Assembly (NCBI GenBank): GCA_018136815.1 | Contig: CM030945.1 | Location: 408,605 to 472,604, forward strand | Length of the DNA stretch: 64,000 nucleotides | Source of the DNA: Isochrysis galbana | Lineage: Eukaryota > Haptophyta > Isochrysidales > Isochrysidaceae | Direction of reading: 5' to 3' | Part shown: one piece after another, positions 54,784 through 64,000 of the stretch | Numbering within the stretch: the first letter of the stretch is position 1 | Layout of the letters: every line of letters starts with the position of its first letter | Translations under genes and position numbers: made by a program | The notes under the pieces: generated by a model | The model's database searches: none | Told to the model about the DNA's origin: nothing | Seen by the model: only the letters and a program-made list of their open reading frames with translations

Positions 54784-56020
54784 TCAACTTTCCACTCCCT
54801 CAAGTGACAAGTCCCTGGCAGATTCCGCAATTTGTGTCACCCGGATACGGGAGGGCGACACAGACGACGGCATCACCTGTGGAGGGCGCACCCAGGAATG
54901 CCTGCGACATCTCGGGATCAGGCTGAGAGTGGCCTCGCGCACGTCAGATTTGAGGAAAGCCACCACGGCGGTGGCAAAGGACTGCAAGGCGATCAGCGAA
55001 ACGCCTATGACAATCGGCGCAATGCTCCTAGCTGCTCCCAAAAGCGCAATCATTGCTGGATACCACATGAATTGACAGATAAAGCCGCGCAAGAAGTGGG
55101 TGGTGACTGCCCTGGCGGCTGCCACTCGCGAACGGTGCGCTGCCATCTCGTGCAGTCTTGTGGAAGTCGGGTTGTGATTCCTAGCACGAAAGGCCATCTC
55201 GTGCTTGCGAATCTCAAAGTCGAAGAGCCCCTGACGCAAGCAAACGATCAGAATACAGATCGTCGTGCATGTTGGCGCACCCACGAACAAAGGGAGAACG
55301 AAGGCATGTATCATGATCGAGATGCCGTAGTGCGTACCATTGCTTGCCGGAGCACAAATGAGGCCACGGAATAGGCGTGGCTTATATGGGATGCGAGGTA
55401 TGAAGACGAATGCGGAAACCGAGGTGCACAGTATCCAAATCACGAAACATCGAAGGATGACCACTTTCCTTGTTGGCGGGACGTATCTTAGCAACCTTTT
55501 CGTCCGACTGAGCAGCCGATATAATTCGATTGCAATGCTTGCATTGATCCACGATGACGTCCCCCACGCCCACATCACGCTGAAGCTTTGCCAGAAGCAC
55601 GCTCCGTGCGAGAAGTAGCCATCGTTACTTGAAAGATTGGCCACATTGACGGTTACGAAACTGAGGCACACAAAGAACTCAGAGACAAGCAAGATGGCTA
55701 GCACAAGGGTGAAGTTGCTGGAGCGCGCCTGAGGGGAAGCAGAGCAAGCCAGAGTGACGGCAGTTCACACAGGCAGGCGCGTGCCAGCTGGCTCCTCGGG
55801 CGGGACAGCGGAAGACCGTAGCACCCACCTGCTCTGAAGAGAAAATTCCCGTCGCAACGACCAGGCAGCTGATCATCGCGCCCACTTGCAGCACGGTCCA
55901 CAGCGCCCAGATCGCACGTGCACTCGCCGGGTCTGGCTTGGAGAGCAGCACGTCCATCCGGCTCGCGTTTGCGGGCAGCTCGCTCAGAAGAAGTCCGAAG
56001 TTCCATGGCGTCGACTCCAT
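54784..56020 (-). CDS. Seven-transmembrane receptor, cAMP-receptor-like
   Basis: Exon 1 runs 56020-55829 (MESTPWNFGLLLSELPANAS) and exon 2 runs 55728-54784. The intron has donor GAGCAG|GTGGGT and acceptor CTTCCCCTCAG|GCG, phase 0, giving about 378 residues. Seven hydrophobic segments can be traced: WTVLQVGAMISCLVVATGIF, LVLAILLVSEFFVCLSFVTV, the WAWGTSSWINASIAIELYRL region, VILRCFVIWILCTSVSAFVF, ISIMIHAFVLPLFVGAPTCT, ICQFMWYPAMIALLG and IAPIVIGVSLIALQSFATAV. The spaced Cys before the WAWGTSSW block and the block itself recall the Dictyostelium cAMP-receptor/class E group. A basic third loop and a Ser-rich tail fit G-protein coupling and phosphorylation. Ligand unknown. Confidence 0.7.
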
Positions 56021-56827
56021 GCGCCGAATGCGGCCACGAGGCCGCCTGTCGTGCGGCAGCAGAGCCGTAGCCGAGGCCCCCACGGGGTCTCTCAGGCGGG
56101 CGCAACAGCGAGCAACAGCAGGCCCCCTGCGAGAGGATTTCGGGGGGTGGGGAGGGAGGGAGAGAGGGGGAGGGGGGGGGGGGGAGGGCCTCGTCCGTTC
56201 TTTCGCGTGACAGCGAAGAGAGAGGAAGATTGGAGAGGGGGGAAGAGGGGGGGGGGGGCGGGGAGGAGAAGCTTGCGGGGATGGGATGCGTGCCCGGCCC
56301 CCCCTCCCCCCCCTCCTCTCTCTCTCTCCCAGCTGCAACGAGGGGAAGAGAGGGAGAGAGAGAGCGGGAAGGGGAGGGGGGGGGGGGGCGGGGGGCGGGG
56401 GGGAAAGAGAAGTCTTCCCCCGCGATTGAACGAAGAAGAGGAGCGACGGGATTGGGGGCGGGGGGGCGGGGGATGGGGCTCCCCACCGCACGCGCGGGGG
56501 GGGGGCGGGACTCGAGATCGAGAAGCAGAGCGCCGCAGGTAGGGTCTTCCCTTCTCCCCTCCCCCTCCCCTTCTTCTCTTCTTCCCTTCTTCTCCCTAAA
56601 CCGACCCCCTCTTCTTCCCTGCTCCCCCTTCTCTCGGTGGGAGGGAGACGGATTGGGCTCTCGACTCTGGCCTCGTCACGAGCCCTCCGCGGCAACTCAT
56701 ATCTCTTCATTAAGGTGGGAGGCGCACGGAAGGGGGGGGGGGGGGAGGGGGGGGCTGGTGGGAAACTGGGGCGGGGGGGTGAACCTGGAGCGTACTGGGA
56801 AGGGGGGCGGGGCTCAGGACCACTGCC
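56021..56827. other. Bidirectional intergenic region with homopolymer runs
   Basis: Lies between the diverging receptor gene and the Mutator-like element. Contains several G-runs (56170-56183, 56250-56258, 56378-56387, 56730-56743) and a CT-rich block at 56305-56332. No coding signal of its own. Confidence 0.4.
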
Positions 56828-59379
56828 ATGTCTGGAAGGGCACCGTTGAGGACTCCTGGGGCTGGGCAACCCCTCACGCCGATGGAGGGCGGCTTCTCGG
56901 TGGAGGGCTCAGCGTGCCGCCGCCCTCCGACGAGAACTGTGGGCTCGCAGACGGCAGCTCACGACGAGGGGAGTGTTGCGGTAGCACAAGACGTCGCAGA
57001 CGTCCGGCGGAGGAAGTCTCGAGGAATGGCGACTCCACAAGAAGTAGCCGAGGGGGAGAAGCGCCTGCGTGCTAGACGGGCATCATTGGACTTCGGCTCG
57101 CCGGGCGGTGCGAATGCCCTACGGAGGTCGAGCTTGGTGAAGCAGGCAAGCACAAGCACATCTGCACTTTCTGCACCACTGCCGGCCCCTCCACCTTCGT
57201 CACCTCCTCCACCACCACCTCCACCGCCACCGCCACTGCCAAGGAAAGAAGCTGAGGCCTTGTCGTACAGGTACATCGTGAGTGGCTCCGTGGCAGCCAC
57301 GCAGATTTGCGGCAGGTTTGCGTGCCCAACGTGCAAGGAGAGAGGGACACTGCAGGTTGGTGCGGACGAGAAGGTGTACGGCAGCAGGGGATTGACGCTG
57401 CACTTGACATGCAGCGAATGCGACGCGAACGTGCACTTGCGCATGGGCTCGATGATGCGCCTACAAGTCGGTTCGCACCGTCGTGTAGCCCGCGAAGCAA
57501 GTGGTTCAGACGAGGGCGATGAGGAGGAGGAGTCCAGGGTGGGCGACGATGACGTGCTCCCCAAGATGGGCTCTTTCTCTCAAGAGGCTGTTGTAGCGGT
57601 GCTTGGAGCACTTCTGGGCGGGCAGCAATACGCGGCATATGCTGCGACGGCGTGCATGACGGGCCAGAAGCCAATGAGTAAGGACACCTTCCAAAGGTAC
57701 GTGCAACGAATTGCCCCATACGTGAAAGCAGTGGCCGAAGAAAGCATGGCACTTGTTCGCTACGCAGTGGTCCGGTACGGCAACGTGCACAACGGTGGCA
57801 CCGTTGTGGCGGGCGACATGGTGCTTACCAACGATTGTTTTTGGCAAACGAGAGGACACTACGCTATGAACGGCACCGGGACGCTCTGCGAGTTGACGTC
57901 AGGAGGGGTCGTCTTCCGCCACCACTGCTGCAAATTGCCAGCTGCCGGCTCTCAGTTTGACGAGTACGAGAACACGGCCAAATCCATGGATGCGCGATCC
58001 TTCGAAGTGATGCTGCACGATGCGATTCTGTGGATGACAACAGAGGTTCAGGGAGTTCTGGATGAGTACAAGATTCGCGCGCGGGCCAAGTTCTCAGGAG
58101 TTGTTCTTGATGGGGACGCGAGTACAGATTCGTTTGTCATCGAGGCGCGCAATGCCGCCGTTGCACGTGGCGATCCCATCTGCTCAGACTTACAAGTGCG
58201 GCCTTGTGCGAATCATCTGGCTAAGAATGTGGGTAAGAAGGCTGCAGAGCTTGGCGCTCAACTCCACCGGGCGTGCTCGTGCCCGGTGAAACAAAAAAAG
58301 GATAACAGCGGCCCATTTGCAACGGGAGCTCGAGAGCACATAGGTTGTAGCAACGAGAGCAACCCGATGGTGAAGAAGATGCAGCGGGGGATGGGGGCGG
58401 CGATAAGGGGGGCAGCCCACCTTCAGCGTCTGCCTGACGAAAATACCATAGCCGACACCGGCATACGCGCCGTGGAAGAATGCCTGTCGCACCTTTTTGA
58501 TGTGCACGAAGGTCCAGGCTTCTTCACTGAGAAGTATCGGTGTTGTCGGCTGCACCCGCCCGGACAGCGTGCGTCTATAACCAACGATTGTCTTGATTGG
58601 CAGGAGGCAATGCTGCAGTATGTGCAAAAGACCATTATCGATCGCAAGGAGCTCATCTGGGGGCGGCATGGCGCGGCTACGCAGAACGCATCGGAGCGCA
58701 TTGGTAGTGTCTGCCTTCGGTACAGGCCAAAGGGAATCATCATGCGGGACACGCTGTACCGTTGTGCTACGGACCTTGGCATTGCCCATGCCAACTCCAC
58801 TGTGCTGCAGGTGTTCCAAGACAAGCTTGTGCAGAAGGGTTGGGAAGCCGACCCACGACTGTCTGCGTTTGGTTCTTTCCAGGGACGCATTCTTGAGCGG
58901 ATGGGCTTGCATCCCACCAACTTCCAACGCACCGAGTGGACGAAGCAGCTACGCGCGCGCGCGCAGAAAAGCATTGACCGTCGCACCCCACAATACTACC
59001 GAGAGAGAGCGTTGAAGCGCAGATTGCTCAGCAGCGGCGGCAGCGTGAGTCACTCGCATCGCGCGGAGGGCAATACTCGTACAAGGCCCCCACGTCTTCC
59101 GCCGGGGGGGTTCCTGGTGCTTGCACCTGTTCCACGTTGGTGAAGTGTGCAACGGGCGCATGTGCGTGCCGAGCAGCTGGCGTGCAATGCACTGCAGAGT
59201 GCCATGGAGGGAGGCAATCCTTGAAGTGTGGTAGAATGTGTGCAGTGTCAGATTGTCCAGATGTTCATCTTCCGTCGAGTTCGGAAGGTTCCTCGTCGTC
59301 TGCTTTTGAGCCGGACGACTCGGACCCCGAGTCAGAGCTGTTGTCGGAGTTGAGCTGTGCGGAGGAGAATGTACCGTAA
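56828..59379 (+). pseudogene. Mutator-like transposase with zinc ribbon and CXC domain, one frameshift
   Basis: Frame from ATG 56828 (upstream residues VADVRRRKSRGMATPQEV are shared with the 32.7 kb copy, supporting this start). Order: RASLDFGSPGG, poly-Pro linker, zinc ribbon (CPTC ... CSEC, about residues 160-200), KPMSKDTFQRYVQRI, NDCFWQTRGHYAMNGTGTLC, VVLDGDASTDSFV (near residue 427, catalytic Asp candidate), VRPCANHLAKNVGKK (about 456-470) and RYRPKG. Around 59020-59035 the frame must change to continue into a Cys-rich CXC tail (CTCSTLVKCATGACACRAAG ... CTAECHGG) and an acidic end stopping at 59377-59379. Apart from that single shift it looks intact. Terminal inverted repeats were not identified. 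Family: Mutator-like DDE transposases with NHxxKNxGK-type motifs. Confidence 0.7.
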
Positions 59380-60605
59380 GCCGAAAATAGCGTTAAAGCC
59401 CTTCATTTGTGGCTCTTAGGAATAAGCAAGGGTACTGTGGCCAAGTCCACCAAGATGACAAAACCACTGCAGAAGCTCAGATATTAATTGTACTTTTTAT
59501 TCTAGCATCCACTGACTACACTCGGAGCTACGCGCCCACGCAATGATGAATGATGAATTGATGGCCCCCTCCAGCCCAAGGCTGATATCTCTCCACAGCA
59601 ATTCAATTAGTACCGCCCTCGTGCATGGCCGTCCAGGTACCTTGGTGATACAGCCTCCCTGAGCTCCACTTGGTCAAATTCTGCGAACGCGACGCACACG
59701 ACGCACTCAAACTTCACTGCTCCACGCTACACACTCAATGTCGGTCACCACGATCACGACCGCTTCACATTCACGCTCGGCGCGCTTGACAGCGAGGCGC
59801 AGAGGCTTCTGAGCGCTGCGGGATAGCCAGGTGCATACATGGGGCAGGCCGCGCCAGCCGTCCGCCGCCTGTAGTCGCCCCTATCGGCCGTGACGGTCTA
59901 TGAGGCGAGGAGGTCCGTGCACGGAGACGTCGAGACTGGTGGGGTGGCTCCGCAATGCGGGCTCCACAAGGTGCACTGGCGGTCGCCTCCCGGGGAAGAG
60001 CGGCGCCGAATGGCCGTGCGGGAACGGCCCACCAGCGTCTCCCCTTGCAGTGCCCCTCCATTCGCCCCCAGACCCTACTCGGCCCTCGAGACGGCCGCGC
60101 GGTAGCGCCTGCCAGCCACCCCACCCCGACTCCGTGCCAAGTCGCGATGGTCGACTGAGCGCGCGCGGGCCCGGTGTGGACACACCCACTGGACCCTCCG
60201 CCAACCGCATAGCGCCTCCATGCGCCTCCACAGGCCGCCAGGCCCCGGGAGGGCTCACTGAGCCAGACGGTCGTGCGCCCGATCGCCCCCCCCCTTCCGT
60301 GCGCCTCCCACCTTAAGGTGGTTTGAAAAGGAATCCTGAGAAGGGGCGGTACGGGGGGCGCGAGGGGGGGGGGGGGGAGGCGAAACGGCTGAGGAGAGAG
60401 AAGTCGGGACCACGCGTAGGCCGCCGCCGGCCCGGGAGGCGTAAGAGAGGAAAGGGGGGGGGGGGGGGGAGAGAACGGTCTCCCCGGAAGGGGGGGGGGG
60501 GAGGGGGAGGGGGGTACCGGACCATATCTACGCCCTTTTACCCTCTATCCCCCTAGTAAGTAGAGTGCACGGGAGTCGCCTGAGGGCCGGGGGGGAGGGG
60601 GGAGG
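59380..60605. other. Intergenic, with palindrome and repeat C
   Basis: A perfect 14-base palindrome CCACCTTAAGGTGG at 60308-60321 equals the core of the 27.49 kb palindrome. Repeat C lies at 60511-60572 (minus). G-runs lie at 60366-60378, 60455-60469 and 60490-60500. Two short coding-like stretches near 59640-59825 (HLVKFCERDAHDALKLH, and RYTLNVGHHDHDRFTFTL in another frame) may be exon remnants of an unrecognised gene. Confidence 0.4.
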
Positions 60606-60740
60606 GCCGCGGTAGGGCCAGGCCAGAATATGTCATATATGTTTGGCATATTTCGGTGGATATTTTGGCATGCATATATGCAACATATTTCGGTGCATAA
60701 AAGACCACTGTACATATATGTCGACATATATGTGGCGCGC
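60606..60740 (+). repeat. Palindromic-core array, core CATATATG
   Basis: Starts gtagggccaggccagaatat and continues with catatatg, ggcatatttcgg, ggatattttggc, gcatatatgc and catatatgtcgacatatatg. Ends at an alternating GC run. Lead-in is shared in reverse with 63.9 kb. Confidence 0.6.
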
Positions 60741-60907
60741 GCGCGCGCGCGGCAAAATCTTCTCCCGCGGCGCGAGCGAGACCCGAGACCCGACGCCACC
60801 AGCAGCCCCCATGCCCCCCCCCTCCAAACCCGCCATGGCAGGAAGGAGAGGTGCGAGTAGCCCGATGCCCGCCCATGCACGCCTGATCTTGATGCCTGCG
60901 CGCAGCA

Positions 60908-60960
60908 TCTCACGCACGCCCTCTCTCTCTCTCTCTCTCTCTTGCTCTACACGCCAGGTA
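60908..60960 (+). promoter_or_regulatory. CT-rich tract upstream of the hAT-like frame
   Basis: Eleven or so CT units (60920-60941), then ttgctctacacgccaggtaagcg. The tract may be a promoter-type pyrimidine run, or the polypyrimidine tract and acceptor of an intron, since a ccag|gtaag junction follows. No experiment-free way to choose. Confidence 0.3.
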
Positions 60961-63547
60961 AGCGACTATGTCGCCGCGGTGGCTCAACAGACAACGCGGA
61001 CGTGCTGTGCATGCTTGAGGAGTATGAGGCGGAGGACGGGGATGAGGACGGCGATGAGTCTGGCGACAAGCTCAAGCGCATGCGCGCGGGCCTTGACAAG
61101 GACGGCGACAACGGCGACGACAGGTCCTCCAACTCCATCGAGGTGGTCTCTGAGGAGGAGGAGGACCATCGCCCGCATGTCCAGGTCGGCCAGCCCGTCA
61201 TCCACGACCTCCTTGGCCGCGGCGTCATCTCGGCGCTCGGCCGCGGCACTTTTTTCGGCGAGAGCAGAGTACAGCTCGACTACTTCTCCAAGGAGAGCCA
61301 AAGGCGCGTGCGTTGGTGGGTTCTGGTCCAAGATCTTTGCGTCGTAGATGCTTTCTCGAACGATTTGCCGACTACGACTACGAGCAGCAATTGCTCCGCC
61401 GCATCGACTTCATCAAGTATTTTGGGGCGTGGCAGCGAACACTACGAAGCTGAAGAGGCAATCCGAAGCGCTTGTCCCGACAATGGCCCGATACTGGCAA
61501 GCCACGAGCGCTCGAGGAAGGAGAAGAAGAAACCTCCCATCGGCGCACATCGGGCGAGAAGGATGGCTGAGCGCAAGACGAAGGAACCGTCGAAGAAGAC
61601 TGCGGCGGATCGCGTGAGGGAATACCCGAACGATCATCTGGAGAAGATCGGGAGTATTTTGTTCTGTCGCCCGTGCAAGGAAGAGGTCAGTTGCATCTAC
61701 TCCAACCTGAAGACGCACGTCTCATCGAAGAAGCACCTGAACAACGTAGAAAAGCTCAAGAAGCAGCGCTCCAGCACGGAGGAGGTCAAGTCATTCGTGC
61801 AAGACTTCTACGCTGCAAACCCTGACGCGGTGGGAAGCGCCATAAGTGCAGATGTGCATGAATTCCGGTTCAAAGTCGTGGAGTCATGCTTGCAAAATGG
61901 CATCCCCCTGGAGAAAGTCGACGGCATGCGCGAGGTTTTCGAACTTGCAGGGCGACCCCTCACGCATAGCTCGCACCTGAAGGCTTACATCCCGAAGATT
62001 GAGAGCCGCGAGATCGAGTTCTTGCAGAAGGAGCTGCGCGATCAATACTTCACAATCTCCTTTGACGGCACGACGCGCTTGGGCGAAGCTGTCAATGTGG
62101 TCGCTCGATACGTCGGGCCCGACTTCAAGTGCATCAGTAACCGCTTGCTGGCTTTGCACACCACCGAGACGCACATGGATGGCGCGGGTCTCTACCGCTT
62201 CCTTTCGAAGGTCCTTATGACAGATCTCCGATTGGATCTGTCGAAGATAGTCGGCATATCTCGGGACAGTTGCTCAACCAACGGTGTCGCCTGTCGAAAG
62301 CTACTAGAGTTGTGCCCCAACGCCATCGACATGTTGTGCGTGTCGCACACGCTGCAGCACACCGGAGAGCATTTGAAGTTGAAAGTGGTGGAAGAGTTCT
62401 TGACGCCATGGCTGACTCTCATGTCGCACACACAAGCCGCGCGCATGTTGTGGCTGAAGACATCAAGACATCCGGCGTTGCGATGAAAGGCTACTCGCGC
62501 ATCCGGTGGTGGTCTCGCTGGGAAGTCATGAAGCAACTCGCCGAACATTTTGGCGTGCTCGAGGCTTTTGTGAATCGGCTCCGGCAGCATGGCATTGGAG
62601 ATGCCACCACTGCAGACATGGCATCAGTTCTTCAGAATAAGAAGGATGCGCTGCAAATTGAGCTTGCTCTTGCAATGGACCTGGAGATCCTTTGCACGAC
62701 AACCTACGCGCTGGAGGGCGATGGCCTGGAAATTCTTCGTGCGCACGATATGATTGAGGCGATTCGCGTCATGGGAAGGACCGTCGGCAAAGATTCCTCC
62801 GACCTACCGAATGTCGCAGCATTGCTGCGGGCGCGAGCCAAGATTGCAGTCGGCATGAAGACGAAGGAATACTACGAGGCGCCTCACAATGCTTGGTTCA
62901 ATGGAACGATCTCTGTCGTGGGGAACGGATCGTGGACGGTTTCCTATGAGGATGGGAGCACTCTCTCAATCACTGATGAGAATGAGGTGCGGCGGGCCAT
63001 TGACGCCGCAGGTCTTCCTGAATGGCGGCCGCTTGTTGAACAGATTGCAGGTGCATTCCAATATCTAGAAGACCGCCTGAACGACAGCTGCCAGTCGCCG
63101 TATTGGTGCAAGGAGCAACACCGCATAAGCGGCCTCCTCCGCGCGTTCAACCCGGGCTTCGCTTATGGCCGCGTTGACATGGCCTGGGTGCATGACCTTG
63201 CCTGCCTGCCTCCCTTCACAAACCTTCCTGCCATCACGCGTCAGCTGGCCCAAGAGCTTCCTGCTTACCTTGTTGCCTGTCAAGGCACGGCAATCGATCA
63301 CGCGGATCCCGAAGTCTTCGTGAAAGAAGTGCTGATGTGGTGGGCAACGAACCACACTAAGTTCCCGGCTTGGGCTGTGGCCGCAAGGATGGCCTTCTCC
63401 ATAAGCCCCAACTCAGCTTGTTGCAAGCGTGTCTTTTCCATGCTCACCTGCATGTTTGGTGCCAATCAAACGAGCTGTCTTGCCGACCAGCTGCAAGCGG
63501 CTCTCCTACTTCGTTACAATAAGGTGAAGCGGGATCGGGGTCTGTGA
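60942..63547 (+). pseudogene. hAT-like transposase with BED-type finger and Tudor-like insert, one frameshift
   Basis: First frame (60942-62486): acidic leader, a VGQPVIHDLLGRGVISALGR module, a BED-like C2H2 finger (FCRPCKEEVSCIYSNLKTHV ... H), then YFTISFDGTTRLGEAVNVVA with a catalytic Asp candidate, SRDSCSTNGVACRK and CVSHTLQHTGEHLK. At about 62450 a one-base change moves coding to the next frame, which resumes AEDIKTSGVAMKGYSRIRWW. After a helical region comes AWFNGTISVVGNGSWTVSYE then DGS, a Tudor/agenet-like fold signature. The C-terminus is the hAT dimerisation region (PAWAVAARMAFSISPNSACC, KRVFSML), ending at 63547. An intact twin would decide whether the shift is real. Confidence 0.65.
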
Positions 63548-63654
63548 GCGTCTGTTGTCTGTCGTGGTCTACTGCTGCTGGCTCGCTCTCCGCTCTCAAA
63601 ATGTTCCTAGTGTGTAGTAGCGTGTATCAATCAACGTGTATCGTCGGCGCTACA

Positions 63655-63910
63655 TCTCTACATTCCTATACATCTATATCTATATATACGATGTACGATG
63701 TACGATGGGTGTGACGTGCGCAATGTGCAAGTATTATTATCAACGTATCGACGCGCATATACCCGCATACCCGCATATATGTATACATATCTACATACGC
63801 CCACATATATGTGCACATATTTCGGCTGAGATTTTGGCATATTTGGGCAAATATGTAGAACACATTTCGGTCGATTTTGTTACATATCCTGGCCTGGCCC
63901 TAGGCCGCGG
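63655..63910 (-). repeat. Palindromic-core array, core CATATATG (inverted copy)
   Basis: Reverse complement starts ggccaggccaggatatgtaa and continues with ccgaaatgtg, catatttgcccaaatatgcc, ccgaaatatgtgcacatata and catatatgcgggtatgcggg. The opposite end is tatatctatatatacgatgt. Same lead-in as the 60.6 kb array. Confidence 0.55.
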
Positions 63911-64000
63911 GAGTGGGGGTGTAGAGTAGAACGCTTGCTGCGTGAAAGTAGTGGGTCCAGAGCCGCGTGTGCGCTAAGAAGATTATAAGTTTTTTCTCAA

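Overview
The window looks like nuclear DNA of a GC-rich unicellular eukaryote, most likely an alga. Host genes are split by short GT-AG introns (one intron has a strong GC-AG donor). They encode typical eukaryotic families: DENN, SAGA Sgf11, class I cyclic-nucleotide phosphodiesterase, a 7TM receptor, C2 domains and a CCCH zinc finger. Long Ser-Pro-rich, pherophorin/extensin-like tracts are also present. This fits a haptophyte or similar alga, but the sequence alone does not fix the lineage. Two 100-base runs of N (6163-6262 and 52354-52453) are scaffold gaps.

Mobile elements dominate. Two near-identical copies of a large Ty3/gypsy chromodomain retrotransposon sit at opposite ends in opposite orientation: copy A at 1-6162 (+, cut by the window edge and a gap) and copy B at 43870-52353 (-, with a 3' LTR). 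Upstream of protease, reverse transcriptase, RNase H, integrase and chromodomain, the polyprotein carries a complete-looking phage-type cytosine-5 DNA methyltransferase domain. This is the most interesting feature of the window. A deletion derivative of the same element (30401-32150) is spliced into a Mutator-like transposase gene, giving a chimeric reading frame. Two Mutator-like transposases with C-terminal CXC domains (28.4-30.1 kb and 56.8-59.4 kb), a hAT-like transposase (60.9-63.5 kb), a second hAT remnant (40.2 kb), a non-LTR RT remnant (7.1-7.6 kb) and fragments of other gypsy elements (23.2 and 38.8 kb) complete the set.

Host genes, left to right: a CCCH/CCHC zinc-finger protein (7.9-9.2 kb, -); a DENN-domain Rab-GEF-like gene (12.0-15.2 kb, -); a protein with a DNAJC13/RME-8-like N-terminal domain (17.4-19.8 kb, -); Sgf11 (20.9-21.3 kb, +); an unrecognised two-exon coiled-coil membrane protein (25.2-26.4 kb, -); a secreted or membrane C2/Cys-rich protein (33.6-36.6 kb, +); a membrane-anchored cyclic nucleotide phosphodiesterase (41.5-43.2 kb, -); a broken Cys-rich/Pro-rich wall-type gene (53.1-54.3 kb, +); and a cAMP-receptor-like 7TM protein (54.8-56.0 kb, -). 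The phosphodiesterase and the receptor could both belong to cyclic-nucleotide signalling.

Between the genes lie two unusual short repeat classes. One is a dispersed element with a small hairpin whose stem sequence differs from copy to copy while pairing is kept; several copies place it just before an ATG and a conserved GC-rich leader. The other is a set of short AT-rich arrays, each built on its own palindromic core (GATATC, CATATATG, GCATATATGC, CTCTAGAG or TTAA-type).
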